Assembly (NCBI GenBank): GCA_900323505.1
Contig: OOIN01000024.1
Coordinates: 310,001-374,000 of the forward strand
DNA: 64,000 nt
From: Ustilago trichophora
Taxonomy: Eukaryota; Basidiomycota; Ustilaginomycetes; Ustilaginales; Ustilaginaceae
Reading direction: 5' to 3'
In this document: positions 42,204 to 52,907 of the stretch, piece by piece
How positions within the stretch are numbered: the first letter of the stretch is position 1
Layout: each line of letters begins with the position of its first letter
Translations under genes and position numbers: made by a program
Notes under the pieces: model-generated
The model's database searches: none
What the model was told of the DNA's origin: nothing
Seen by the model: the letters and a program-made list of their open reading frames with translations, nothing else

Positions 42204-43418
42204 ATGGAGCTGTTGCGCCGACTCTACTTTTTCTACGCTGCAGTCACAGTGACTGTGCTGCTTTTATCGTTCTGCTATGCGGTCGATGAGCTTGGAGACG
42301 AAGCTGGAGCTTCCACTCAAGCCACGACCCTTTCAAGCGATCAACCGATAACCACCTTGGTCAACCCAGCAACGAATATCCCCACGACACTCCCGCTAGG
42401 CTCCACACTCAGAGCGGAAGAGTACATTGGTATCATCAGAAAGCAGGTGCTCCCAAATTTGAAGCTCACGCCAGATGGCATGCGACTTCAGATATACAAA
42501 TCGACGCCATTCTTTATGGGGAGGCCCATTTACGCAACAACGGCCCGAAGAGAAATAGTCGAACAGGCGCTCAGAGATTACGGATCTGTCTACATCGTCG
42601 ATCCAGACAGAAACGACTCGAGACTCATCTTCTACGACCATGACAGAGGAATTGTTCTGCAGAAAATCGTTGGCAGCACCCAGAGAGTCATAGGCATATA
42701 CAACCTTGACCGCAACCTACACATCCTTCGGAAGTATCAGCGAAAACTCATGGTCGTGTTTGAGGAGGAGAAAGACGTCAGCGCCGTGCCGCATATTTAT
42801 GGCAAGCCCATCCTTTCACAAGGCTCAGGTCCCCTCTCACAAGGCGCTCATAGCCTCGGTCACATGATACGAGCCTCAAAAGGCAATGATAAGACTTTCT
42901 ACTACATGCAATCAGGCCGAAGAGCAATCTTGGTCGACGCGCACAAAGAAACTCTCTATGAAGACGTCACTCGCAAGGAGCAGGAGGAAATTGAAAAGGT
43001 GTTGAATGGATACCAAACTGCTCGTACCAAGTACGGTACTACTCTGGCCTCAATCATCTGGGGCCAGCCAATTCGTCTGAATCCTCGGTATCGAGAGAGT
43101 CGAATCAAGGACATACCTCTGGCCAAATACCCGCGCTTTTTCTCCGAGGATTCAGTTCTAGAGCGTGACCAGATGATCAAAGCGCTACAAGAACACGGGC
43201 GCCTCCACCTCTACCTCCAAGACACTCAAGGCCGCAACTATGCATACAAAGTGAAAGTCAAGAACCCAGATGCACCCCGTCACGAGCCAATGAAGCTCTC
43301 AATCGGTCCCTTGGGTTGGAAGGACAAAGCTGCGGAGAAAGTGCAGGCGTGGCGAGGCAGAATCTCTATACCAGGCCCGACGCGTTTAGCAGGCCTACCT
43401 CTCCCAGACCCTGTCTGA
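42204..43418 (+). CDS. E4: predicted secreted effector-type protein, three-module group
   Basis: This 404-aa protein has a signal peptide at residues 1-26 (MELLRRLYFFYAAVTVTVLL, cleavage near FCYA/VDE), then a 70-residue Thr/Ser-rich spacer. M1 is at about 100-140 (FFMGRPIYATT...ALRDYGSVYIVDP), M2 at about 190-245 (VPHIYGKPIL...HSLGHMIRASKGNDKTFYY) and M3 from about 278 (ASIIWGQPIRLNPRY...LQEHGRLHLY). A charged tail follows. The M3 segment ASIIWGQPIRL-x(6)-ESRIKD is almost identical to E1, so E1 and E4 are close. The mature part is cysteine-free. It has extra C-terminal residues (ISIPGPTRLAG) beyond the common helix. Confidence 0.86.
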   Translation: MELLRRLYFFYAAVTVTVLLLSFCYAVDELGDEAGASTQATTLSSDQPITTLVNPATNIPTTLPLGSTLRAEEYIGIIRKQVLPNLKLTPDGMRLQIYKSTPFFMGRPIYATTARREIVEQALRDYGSVYIVDPDRNDSRLIFYDHDRGIVLQKIVGSTQRVIGIYNLDRNLHILRKYQRKLMVVFEEEKDVSAVPHIYGKPILSQGSGPLSQGAHSLGHMIRASKGNDKTFYYMQSGRRAILVDAHKETLYEDVTRKEQEEIEKVLNGYQTARTKYGTTLASIIWGQPIRLNPRYRESRIKDIPLAKYPRFFSEDSVLERDQMIKALQEHGRLHLYLQDTQGRNYAYKVKVKNPDAPRHEPMKLSIGPLGWKDKAAEKVQAWRGRISIPGPTRLAGLPLPDPV

Positions 43419-43909
43419 GACCAACCTACGCACCTTTGCGACCGCCAGTCCATTATGTTCGCGCAAAGCCCACCTTCCCGTCATTTTTGATTCTCTTGCT
43501 CCATGTCTTGATCCATGCCTTCTGCCATGGCTCATGTTTCCCCTCTGTAGATTAGCATCATTACGCAATGCGACGGCGCAAATATATTTTCTTTTCGTTC
43601 CATCCTTTCCGAGCAACTCTAACTTGTTCGATCTTGATGCGATCCACCATATTTTGATGCAACGAGTGGATGAGCCTGGAGCTTGCATGTTACAAATGAA
43701 ATTTGCAGTGAGAGGCTTCACAAAATGACGTGAACGAGTCCTGCTTTGGTGGGTGATTGGTGGTATGGTGGGATAATCAGGGGTTCTTGATCGAGCTGAA
43801 AAGAATAAAAGGAAAGAAACAAAGTCTGCATGCGAGGACTTTTGAAACATCGACTCAAGAACAATACTTTTCCACTCAACATACACATAAGGACGTATCC
43901 CTAAACATC
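43419..43909. promoter_or_regulatory. E5 upstream region, duplicated from E4 upstream
   Basis: The region is homologous to the E4 upstream block (see 41941-42070). AATAAAAGGA at about 43804 is a weak TATA-like site, 100 bp before the ATG. No gene is seen. Confidence 0.55.
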
Positions 43910-45112
43910 ATGAAGCTGATTCGTCTACTTGGCTTTGCCTACGTTGCAGTCTTTGGCTCTATGCTGCTTCTGTCGCACTGCTGCACCGCTGCTGGCTCGC
44001 CTGGCAATGAAATAGAAGAAGTTGGCCCATCCTCTCGAGATCGGACCATTACTTGGGAGATCCCACGTATCGACTTCGTCGATCCATCCAAGATTCCTCC
44101 CGAGCAGACTCCAAAGATGGCAAATCAGTTTAGAGCACTCGATTACATTAAATACCTCAAAACAGAAAAGATCAATGGGTTGAAGGAATTAACACCTGCG
44201 GCAAGACATGAAGTGTATGGTCGGGTTGCGTTTTACAGAGGGGTTCCCATATACAATAAATTCACCCAACTTGAAACAGTCGAACAGGCGCTTAAAGATT
44301 ACAAAGCCGTCTACATTGTCGATCCCGAAAGTAACCAAGGAAGAAAGATCAAGTTTGGCTTAGCTAGACCTAACGATCCACCTGGCACCGAAATACTCGT
44401 ACAAGAACTTGTTCCAGACTTGGACAGAGTAATGTCCTTGTATAAACCGGACACCAACCTAATCATTCTGCAAAACTACGTAGCCAACCGACACGCCATC
44501 GATGAGCCGGAGAGGGACACACTCTACCTGCCACATGCGCGGGGACAACCTATCATCGTAGACGACGATCTGGGCCACATGCTGCACGCATCGAATAATA
44601 GACCAGGGTCTTTCTACTACAAAGGTTCAGACCAACAGTATATCTCTGTTGTACCCCGAGGGAGAGAAATGTACAGGAGTATTACAAGTGAGGAGAAGAA
44701 AGAAATAGAGCGCGTGCTCGAGGAACACAAAGCCGCCAGTCAGCAGTTTGGCGATCAATTGGCCTCAGTACTACATGGTCGGCCGATCCCTTTAGATGAT
44801 TGGAACAAGAGTTCTCGAATGCGGAAAAAGGTGCCACTATCAGAGTATCCGCGTTTTGACAAAGGAAACCCACTTGAACGTGAATCGCTGGTTGATGCTC
44901 TTCAGAGACAAGGACGCCTCCGCTTCTACTTGGAAGACTCTCAAGGTGGCCGGGTTGGATATAAGGTCAAAGTAAAGAATGCGGGTGCATCTGGTGGGGA
45001 GGCGATGCGCCTCTCTATCAAAAAACTATCCAGTGTTGAAAGACTCGTAGAGAAAGCAACGCAAAGGGCGCATTCGATTTTGCGAAAGTTCCCTCATCTG
45101 AACACTTTCTGA
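43910..45112 (+). CDS. E5: predicted secreted effector-type protein, three-module group
   Basis: This 400-aa protein has a signal peptide at residues 1-29 (MKLIRLLGFAYVAVFGSMLL, cleavage near TAAG/SPG). M1 is at about 105-145 (FYRGVPIYNKF...ALKDYKAVYIVDP), M2 at about 203-245 (LPHARGQPIIV...DDLGHMLHASNNRPGSFYY), and M3 from about 283 (ASVLHGRPIPLDDW...LQRQGRLRFY). It ends with the helix VERLVEKATQRAHSILRKF. The mature part is cysteine-free. The region between M2 and M3 contains EEKKEIERVLEEHKAASQQFG, which aligns with E4 and E1 as a conserved connecting helix. Confidence 0.86.
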   Translation: MKLIRLLGFAYVAVFGSMLLLSHCCTAAGSPGNEIEEVGPSSRDRTITWEIPRIDFVDPSKIPPEQTPKMANQFRALDYIKYLKTEKINGLKELTPAARHEVYGRVAFYRGVPIYNKFTQLETVEQALKDYKAVYIVDPESNQGRKIKFGLARPNDPPGTEILVQELVPDLDRVMSLYKPDTNLIILQNYVANRHAIDEPERDTLYLPHARGQPIIVDDDLGHMLHASNNRPGSFYYKGSDQQYISVVPRGREMYRSITSEEKKEIERVLEEHKAASQQFGDQLASVLHGRPIPLDDWNKSSRMRKKVPLSEYPRFDKGNPLERESLVDALQRQGRLRFYLEDSQGGRVGYKVKVKNAGASGGEAMRLSIKKLSSVERLVEKATQRAHSILRKFPHLNTF

Positions 45113-45796
45113 CGCAGACAGTTGCGCTCTGCCAAGCTCTGTCCGTTGCACTTTCACACAGTATTCCTTTCCTTCCTGGATGCCTTTCCATTCTGCTACG
45201 GCTCGTATTGCATCTACATAGACTTCGACCCTCTTCTATGGCAACAGTGCAAATGTTAGACCTCTAATCTATCTTCTCTCCGGGCGACTCTAGGTCCGGA
45301 AGCATGTGAGTCTCGGATGAGATTGCGGCGCAGATCGGTCCGCCGCTGTTTCGTCGAACGCGAGCGGGCTTGATGGCGTGGGATCTATTTTGGCTCCGAC
45401 GGTACACCACCCTGATGAAAAGTGCTACGTGGGAGGCTATCCGGTTCAAGCAATAGGAAGCGTATAGTGTAGCGATCAGTAGATGCGCTCATGACTTCAA
45501 ATGCTATCTGGCTTCCGCAATGAAGTTCTTGCTTTGTGCATTGAGAATCACCGCGCTAATGACTTCTGTGAGGTCGAGAACGGGGAAGCGGCTTCGTTGC
45601 CGATTTATCGGGAGATGCACGAGCTATTTGCTGTGTTGAGTTCCAAATTAATGAAGCGCTTTGGTAAGTCAACTACGGCCCCTGCTTCATATCGGTGTCT
45701 TGGATATCTAAGCAGCAGGAGATCGCAACGAGGTCTTGCTGTCATTTGGCTGCTTTGAACGAGAGAGAATCCTTGACACGCCGAGGCTTTCTCGCC
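45113..45796. other. Intergenic E5-E6
   Basis: This 684-bp stretch has no gene or family relic that I can see. It marks the change from the three-module group to the shorter group. Confidence 0.45.
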
Positions 45797-46582
45797 ATGA
45801 TGCCTGGTCGGGCGTTTTACCTGATCTTCACGACATGCTTGGTTCTGAGCTTCTCCATCCCCAGCAAAGGATATGGTGAGCTGAGCACCTCTCCACAGCA
45901 AAGCACTTTCTTACGGGTAAGACCTTTTGACACGACATCAGTCTCTTTCGATGACATCATGAGCGGCCGCTTCCAACCGACGGGGATTGGGTCAGTCCAC
46001 ATACCGCAACTTATCGAAGGGGAAGAATACCCCCACACGCTTCTCTTTGCAGACCCTCCAAAACCAGCTTGGGCGCCCATCGTCGATGTCACCGAGCCAA
46101 TCTCGTTTCGTGCGCTCAACGCATTGGTACACCGTTACAGACACTTGCACGTCTACAGAAGCAATACCCATGAAGGTTTCGACTCTTATATCGTCATCGT
46201 GCGTAAACCCCCGATTCAAGGAGTTGCAATCATTCGAGGTAGCCGCATTCACGGTCTCAACCAGAGAATCCAGGAAATCGAGTACATCAGACAAAGATAT
46301 GGTTCTGAGGTAGTTTGGTCTCGCTTCCATCGTCTGTTTACTCCATTCGACGAATTGTTGGCCAGCGAACCTGGAAAAGCGACGCCAACTTGGGCAGACA
46401 TCGTAGCTTCTGACTTCGTCCCGAGCTTAGGCGAGAATCCTGTCGCGATTAGAGAGCATTTGAACCGCCACCGGCTGGGCAAGTTCAAGAGCTTGGATGG
46501 CAAACACTGGCTTGGCATCCGTGTCAAACCTATGGGTATTGCAGACCATTACGAGTCTATGATTCACGAGGCCCGTATATGA
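45797..46582 (+). CDS. E6: predicted secreted protein, short group (M1+M3)
   Basis: This 261-aa divergent array member has a signal peptide at residues 1-27 (GRAFYLIFTTCLVLSFSI, cleavage near KGYG/ELS). The motif SFDDIMSGRFQ (50-60) matches the F-x-x-L-x-x-G-x-F start of E7-E9. M1 is at about 91-122 (AWAPIVDVT...ALNALVHRYRHLHVY) and an M3-like part at about 160-245 (YIRQRYGSEVVWSRFHRLF...IREHLNRHRLGKF). M2 is absent. It is cysteine-free after the signal peptide. The first ATG of ATGATG at 45797 is used; M2 would serve equally. Confidence 0.78.
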   Translation: MMPGRAFYLIFTTCLVLSFSIPSKGYGELSTSPQQSTFLRVRPFDTTSVSFDDIMSGRFQPTGIGSVHIPQLIEGEEYPHTLLFADPPKPAWAPIVDVTEPISFRALNALVHRYRHLHVYRSNTHEGFDSYIVIVRKPPIQGVAIIRGSRIHGLNQRIQEIEYIRQRYGSEVVWSRFHRLFTPFDELLASEPGKATPTWADIVASDFVPSLGENPVAIREHLNRHRLGKFKSLDGKHWLGIRVKPMGIADHYESMIHEARI

Positions 46583-47242
46583 AGTTCGGTCGGTATTCAG
46601 CAGGTCCCGCGCGGCTGGCTTTTGTTTGTCGACAAATGAGACAAATTTGCTTCTAAGAAGACCTAACCACAATCTCGCATGTACGTTCATACTCTTTCGT
46701 CGCACCAAGATTCATTTGTCGACCTGACGCACCCACGTACCCACAAACCGACTGTATTTTCGGCTTGGCACCTGAGAGGGGACGAGATGGAGCTTCTGTA
46801 CAGTATGCGGAGAGAACAGATTCGGCAAAGACAGCCGATTTTGGTGCGCTCTTCTTCATTTGGATGTCTTTCTGTAAACTTTCTTCAGGTCATCTGCAGA
46901 CACTCAGACAAGCATTCACACAAATTTTTTGGAGGGCAAAACGAATGCCCACTGTCTCACAGATGGCGGGTCGTTGCACACGTTCCGCTTGATCAGTGTT
47001 GAGCATGCCTGTGTACACACAGATGATCCGGTGGGCCTTCGTGAGAGACCCACCCGTGGTACATTTGATGGCGCCATCTCAATAGAGGGCCTATAGACGC
47101 TACCCACAGAGAGACAGACCGGCCCTTTCCGCATAAATACAAACGAAACTTCGTGCAATTTTCTTAAACTCCGGCAACCAACCAGCACATTCTTTCTGAC
47201 CTCCCTTGGCATCATACACACTCCTTTTCAAGACACCACAAG
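46583..47242. other. Intergenic E6-E7
   Basis: This 660-bp stretch holds no gene. CATAAATAC at about 47131-47139 lies about 105 bp before the E7 ATG and is a TATA-like candidate. Confidence 0.45.
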
Positions 47243-47974
47243 ATGTCCTCCCAAGCCACGAAGCTGTTCTTTGTCCTACTGACGCTTGTAGCTGTTATCA
47301 ATGCTGCTGTCTTACGAGCAGCTGACCTAAATCCGGCGCTTCAAGAGCGCTCCATCTTCTCCTTTCGTGATCCCAAGATCGAGTATAAATCGCTAAAAGG
47401 CGACTTTTTCAATGACTTGCACAGTGACCATTACGACACACCTCCACCGCTCAAGACTTTCCACAAGTACCCCAAGACATATTTCTACAACGGCAAACCC
47501 GTCTTTGAGGCCAAGCACGGCGTTGTGAGCCAGAAGGAACTAGAAAAGGCATACAAGCGCTTTGGCGGTGTTTATGTCACTAGATGGGGCGAGAATCCCG
47601 TCGCCATCGGGCGAACGGTGGAGCCAGCCCACAGAGATAATGAGTTGGCCCTATACTTGAAGAATCGTAACTTTGTAAGGGAGAACTTTGGAGAAGACGC
47701 TGCCCTTGTCGCGTACGGACATGATCTTAAGCCGCTCAAGGTATCATTTTGGGACGCTCACAATCCGTTCGTGTCCTCGGACTCGAAAGTGAAGAAAGGA
47801 GCAAGTTTGAAGAGCATGAGGCACAGACTCACCAAGGGCGGCTTGATCAGGGTTCCGAATAACGCTGGCAGCTATCTCGACATCTCAAAGAGCATTAAAG
47901 GCAACATTCAGAAGGTGGATGTCCTGGGCGACCTCAGTTATGCCTTCTCAAAACTCTCGAAAGTCCACGCTTGA
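47243..47974 (+). CDS. E7: predicted secreted protein, short group (M1+M3)
   Basis: This 243-aa protein has a signal peptide at residues 1-21 or 1-22 (KLFFVLLTLVAVINA). The motif EYKSLKGDFFNDLH (47-60) is the short-group signature. M1 is at about 78-125 (TYFYNGKPVFEA...EKAYKRFGGVYVTRWGENPVAIGR), and an M3-like region at about 149-215 (FGEDAALVAYGHDLKPL...MRHRLTKGGLIRVPN). The protein is basic and contains no cysteine at all. Its intact NGKP box makes it the clearest link between the three-module group and E10-E15. Confidence 0.85.
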   Translation: MSSQATKLFFVLLTLVAVINAAVLRAADLNPALQERSIFSFRDPKIEYKSLKGDFFNDLHSDHYDTPPPLKTFHKYPKTYFYNGKPVFEAKHGVVSQKELEKAYKRFGGVYVTRWGENPVAIGRTVEPAHRDNELALYLKNRNFVRENFGEDAALVAYGHDLKPLKVSFWDAHNPFVSSDSKVKKGASLKSMRHRLTKGGLIRVPNNAGSYLDISKSIKGNIQKVDVLGDLSYAFSKLSKVHA

Positions 47975-49233
47975 AGCACTAAGGACCTCAAAGCCGATAC
48001 GAGTCTTTTCACCCAGAATCGACACTCGACTCGCAAAGCTTTCACTTTCTCTCCGCATTCTCGTCTTAAACGGGCTTTTACAGCAGTGCGGAATTACTTT
48101 CAAAGGTCATTGTCGCACCACCTTACCTACCTTCCAAATCATCAAACTTTTCCAACCAGCGTGTATCAGAGTGATGTGCACAGCTGAGAGGGAGGTTGCA
48201 TCAATGCATGCTTTGATTTCAGTCCCAACTTTAACGTCGCACGCCATGATTGCATAGATATGATAATCTTGCGGCTAGACCTGTGAGGCCTTGAGCTCGA
48301 TGAGGCTCCCAGCCCGCCGTAAGGGGGGCTGATCGAGCGCAGAGGGCGAGCGAGAAAGACAAAGGGAGGAAGACAGGGTGGGAAGTGCTAGAATCGCTAG
48401 GCTGTGCCTAGCGATGAGTGCAGAAGATGATGGCAGTAAAGAAGAAAGATGACATGACATAATCAAGGTGGGTGAGGTGACATGGCGAGCTCTGCTTACC
48501 CAGATGCGGCTTGGATCATCAGAGCCTGAAGAGAGCAATCTGGTCCTCTTGTGTTTCATATTCTTCTTTCAAATGATTCACAACCGCGTGCTGTCACCTT
48601 TCAGTCGTCCACAATTCTGCTGAGTTACAAAGATACAAACCCTCTGACCGTGACTAGTGGATGGTCTGTCTCGTGCGTGTGAGCTGCGAGACAGCGTCTG
48701 TTGAGCGAGTGGGGGTAGCAGCAAAACCTCACTTGCTCCTTCCTTCCTTCATCTCTCCTCACTTCGCTTGTTTTGCTGCGCTCACCCCAAGCTCGCTCAT
48801 TGTTTTCCCTCCCTGTGTCCTGTCCCTTCTCTGTATGTTTCTGTCCCGCTGTGCTCGACCAAAACGCCCCCTCACGGCGGGTCTGGGAGCCTTGGGATCT
48901 AGGAGTACGCTCTCACTTTTGCCGCAATCCTATGCTTTATGGTCTCACTGTTGTTGTCTTTGTCTGCACCTGCTCGCGACAGATGAACTCTCGTCCCACT
49001 CTTACTCGGTTGCCCTGAGAAAATGAGATGAGCGCAACCGTGGCTTGAGGTGGGATTCAACTTCAAGAGTAAGGACTCACCGCAACGGTGTTCACGAGAA
49101 AAAAAAATTGTCAGGCGAGACGAGAAGAGATAAAAGCCTGGCTTTGGCGAATGTTTTGTTCCCCTGTCCAACAACTCTCAAGTGCTCTTGCTTCCTTGCG
49201 TTCAGAGCCAGTCTCACGCACTTGACGACAAAC
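47975..49233. other. Intergenic E7-E8
   Basis: This 1259-bp stretch contains purine/pyrimidine-biased stretches (48330-48400, 48730-48850) but no recognisable gene or family relic. GATAAAAG at about 49129-49136, 98-105 bp before the presumed E8 start, is a TATA-like candidate. Confidence 0.45.
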
Positions 49234-50017
49234 ATGCATTACATGTGCCAAGCAGCAAAGCTGATGCTTGTGCTCACGGCCTTGGTGGCTGCGGCTGGCT
49301 CTTTTAGTCGCACTTCCTCTGCAAGCCGTCAAGCGCATGGACCCGGGCGCTGGAAGCAGCAATCGAATTCCCGGATTGACATTCAGCCAGCTCGAGAATG
49401 GCTACTTCCAGCGCAACCCCTCCTTCTCAGCCGTGCATCCGTCCTATTTGACTTCAAACTACGACGAAACCCTTTTTTATGATGGCAAGCCAATCTTCCG
49501 GTTCCGTAAAGACACCAATCCTATCGCAGAATACAAGCTCCAACAAGCGTTCGCTGATTTTGGCGGCTTCCACGCCCAAGTTTCCGGCTCAAACCGTGTC
49601 ATCAGTATTGCCAAGCACCCCAGTAATCCTGAGATCGCCGCTCTGGAAGCACCCGCCGCATCTGATGTGGTTGCAGGAGTAATGCGAGCAGAACAGACAG
49701 GAAGAACGTTTGGAAGGAATGCAGCGTCTATCGCGCATGGCTGGGGAGCAAGTACGGTGCCCATGCGGAGAGGCAGGTTCGGGAGGTCAAAGCCAGCGCG
49801 TAGTCCCCCCAGCTGGGAGGTTATTCACGCATCAACGCCATCAGACGGCAACGCCGATCTTCGCTATCTCAGGCAACAACGTGACGAGAACCGTTTTATG
49901 AGGTTCATTAACGATGCGGGAACCCTCAGCTTGGGAATAAGTGCAAATGCAGAGGGCAAGATCCAGCACCAGCACTTCGACATCCACAATGGACGAGTTT
50001 TGTTCCACGGTTTCTAG
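49234..50017 (+). pseudogene. E8: secreted-protein gene with a reading-frame break after the signal peptide
   Basis: The ATG at 49234 opens a frame with a good signal peptide (LMLVLTALVAAAGSFS) that stops at 49482 without family sequence. The family body (about 49350-50015) lies in another frame: LTFSQLENGYFQ, then M1 FYDGKPIFRF...QQAFADFGGFHAQV, then M3-like TFGRNAASIAHGWG...LRYLRQQRDENRFMRFIN. That frame has no ATG upstream except an internal one at 49337. The switch lies between about 49270 and 49350. No plausible intron (the best GT-AG is ~40 nt) joins them. I infer a one-base indel or a sequencing error. The body is otherwise uninterrupted, so the break may be recent. Confidence 0.72.
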
Positions 50018-51029
50018 AAGCAGCCTTGACGAGGTATTTCAAGAGGATTACACTCTCTCTGCCACTCCGGGTCCTGGAAGGATGCGCCTTTGTGGACTGA
50101 AGGGGGGCAATACTGTCTTCTGCACTCTCTTGATTCTCTCTCGCCATCATAGGTCTCGCGGCTGCCTCCGTGGGTTGCAATTTTTTTTTTCAAGTCTCCG
50201 ATTTGCACATCCGTGTCCTGACGCACTTTTGATCCTGATTTCTAGCAAAAATGTCTCGAATTTGGCCTCCTGCGGCCAGGGGTGGGAGCTCGCAATCGTC
50301 TCTACCGAATTTAGCAATCTAAAGCTATCATTTCGCGTTCAATAACTTTTGCAATTTCACATATCTTCCTCCCACTTTCAGCGAGACTGGTCTGCATTGA
50401 AATTCTTGATTGTGTTCAGGCAATGGGAAAGGGAAAGCAGCATGTCAGCGGGTTCAACATGACTCCCAGACTGACTTTGTCCATGGATGTGTCGGCTTTT
50501 TGTTTCCGAGATACCTTCGGCCTCTACGGTGCCACAGAGCATGGAAATCGCTGGAGGATTAGCACGTTCAAGCGATGAAATTTCAAGACAGCTCCACTGA
50601 AATTTAGATTGGCGCAGCGATATTGAACAGTGGGACTTCTGTGGTACAGGGGACCCACACTTGTGAGCGAGGGTAAAAAATGGGTAGGTTACGGGTGGAG
50701 CCACTTGGCTGTTCTTGTGGCCCAAGAATCCTGCCAACCGGGACGAACGACATACAAGGAAGCAAGCGAAGGGAGAGAAGTAAAGGGTGGGAAGATTGAG
50801 CTTGTTTATGGCCTGGACCAGCGAAGCAAGGGAGGGCGAGGGAGAGCCTGGGAGGAACGTGCGATTCTTGCTTCTGCTTTCCCACCGTTGGTGATACCAT
50901 CTGAAGATACGAGATGGCGAGGAAAAAAGAGCAGATCGAAAGGCAGTCTGGGAAAGAATAAGAAGTCAACTGTTTACCTGGGCAGGCACTCTTTTCTCAT
51001 CATTGATTTCTTCAGTACCCCCTTCCCAG
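50018..51029. other. Intergenic E8-E9
   Basis: This 1012-bp stretch shows no gene or duplicated block. A T run is at about 50180-50190. The right third is purine-rich. Confidence 0.45.
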
Positions 51030-51584
51030 ATGCCCACGAAGATGCATTTTCGGTTCCGAAGAACGACGCTTGTACTTGTGTTCATGGCCCCGGTGGCCGT
51101 GGCACAAGCCGCCGCTCGACTCTCCTTTGCGAGCCTGGAAAGACGTAACGAAGAAGACAGCCCTTGTAGTATGGAGAAAAATTCTCTGATTTACGGCAAC
51201 CTGGTTGAAGGTCGGTTCCAGCATGATCTTGGGTATACCCCTTCGGATCAGGGCTTCTGGGCCCATTTCTACGGTAACAAGGAGCTTGTCAACGGAACGC
51301 CTGTCTACAAGTTCCACACTGGCGCCAGTGTAATTGAACCCTACAACTTGCGTCAAGCCGTCGCTGATTTCGGCGGATTCCACACCCAATCCACGCCTTC
51401 AGCAGTTGACGAAAGGGTCGCTACGATTTCGCGAGACTCTCACAATGAAGGTCTCTTTGTTGTGAAAGAAGGGGATCTGTCTGTAATCAAACAGCTAAAT
51501 CCTAGGCTCGGACTTGAACTCTTTGCACAGATTCATTTGTCGTTGCCAACTCTCTTTTCCGATGTCGCGCCTTGCACTTGTTGA
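51030..51584 (+). CDS. E9: predicted secreted protein, truncated short-group member
   Basis: This 184-aa protein starts at the ATG at 51030 (or 51042, M5). The signal peptide is RRTTLVLVFMAPVAVAQA. The short-group signature LIYGNLVEGRFQ is at 53-64. M1 is at about 86-120 (LVNGTPVYKF...RQAVADFGGFHTQ), nearly identical to E8 in ADFGGFH. The reading frame stops soon after a segment (LGLELFAQIHLSLPTLF) that may be the beginning of M3. The rest of M3, present in E6-E8, is missing. It contains three cysteines outside the signal peptide (C46, C182, C184), unlike the other members. It is either a truncated but functional gene or an early pseudogene. Confidence 0.7.
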   Translation: MPTKMHFRFRRTTLVLVFMAPVAVAQAAARLSFASLERRNEEDSPCSMEKNSLIYGNLVEGRFQHDLGYTPSDQGFWAHFYGNKELVNGTPVYKFHTGASVIEPYNLRQAVADFGGFHTQSTPSAVDERVATISRDSHNEGLFVVKEGDLSVIKQLNPRLGLELFAQIHLSLPTLFSDVAPCTC

Positions 51585-52907
51585 TTGTTCTCATCATTAT
51601 AAGCCAAGAGCAAAGCCTGGAAGACAGGGTTGATTAGATTTCCGAGAAAATGGACAGCTTGAACACACTGAGTTCAGAGTCTCGACATATTTGGGCGACT
51701 GTGGAAGAAAAGCAAAGCTTCATACTAGACGATGCAAACGCCAAAAAGTGGGTCATGCACGCCCTATTTGACAGGACCCTGCAGGCGCTGCATGACAGAA
51801 GGGAATACAAATTGTGTTAAAATTGGAGAAAAGGGATTTCAATCGAAATTCTAATCCTTGCAGGAAAAAGATATTCCGATGTAGTCATGGATCCAGGCTG
51901 GCTCGCACTGAAAACGAAAGGCCGAATAATACAAAACTGAGGCGTATGTAACATCTGGTGTCATTGGCAACTCGATCTTTTCTAGAAGCTAGCTTCCTGA
52001 TTTGCCTGCAGGCGGCTATTTGAGGGCGCGGTCAAGCCCTGCTTCTAGGAACATCAAGCCGTTGCCTGCTTTGGCAACCCTGCATGATATTTTGACACGC
52101 ACCTGTCAGCAGAGACAACGAGGACACCGGCTGCATGTAAATGCGTCAAAGCTTGTCAGCCGCATCGAGTTGTGCTTCCAGGCTTCCCCAACCCAAAGTT
52201 TTCCGCTGATAAAGTCTTCTTCCAACCGCTCAACAGCGACAATGCCCTCGTGCGATACGATAAGGCATATTTGTCACTTATTTCCCACAAAAATCGTCGC
52301 GCTACTGCACATCTTGCTGGTAAAATTGCCTTGATTCAGATTCGGCGTTGAGATTATATCCCAGTAGCCTGCACTTTTACGCGTGCACACATGCTGCTGC
52401 TCCTTTTCGACAAAACCCAGAGTTGCTTCGCCGCTTATCAAAAAGGCATGACGGTCGATAGCGTTGACGAAGGTCCAGAAATACATGCAACTATAATTTT
52501 GGTAGCAGAGACGCCAAATCAAGTAGTATTTGACTTTGATCACGACATGCGACAATTGTCACCTTGCTCCCACCATGACGTTGAACTATGCTGGAACAAT
52601 GACCTGTGGCTCAGTAGCTCCTGTTCGTAAAGTGGGTTGAATCGGGCGCAGACCAAGCGATGCTCATATAGTTGCGCTCAGAAAAGCGCTTGTCTTTGCC
52701 CTGAGCTTCTACTTTTTTGATTTTTCACATACGATCCTTTCCAGCTCGACCTGTCCCTTCAGTAGTCATTAGCGGCCTTCTGTCCTGGTGACAAGCTCGG
52801 TCAACTCTACTTGGAAACATCAAATCCGCTCATTCTGTCAAGCCTGGCGCTTCGAGAACAAACAGAGCGCAAGACTTTCCACACTCCCTTGAACGGTTTC
52901 AATCAAG
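51585..52907. other. Intergenic E9-E10
   Basis: This is the longest gap in the array, 1323 bp. No gene or paralogue relic is visible. AGCCTGGCGCTTC at about 52841-52853, 55 bp before the E10 ATG, matches the leader element of E11 and E13. Confidence 0.45.

Noticed and set aside
48275..48559. 94-codon frame on - strand between E7 and E8
   Set aside because: Low-complexity Ser/Leu-rich translation, no homology to the array and no signal peptide.
49275..49335. Short intron joining the two frames of E8
   Set aside because: The best GT-AG pair would be about 40 nt with no branch site, shorter than the three introns found here (86-118 nt).
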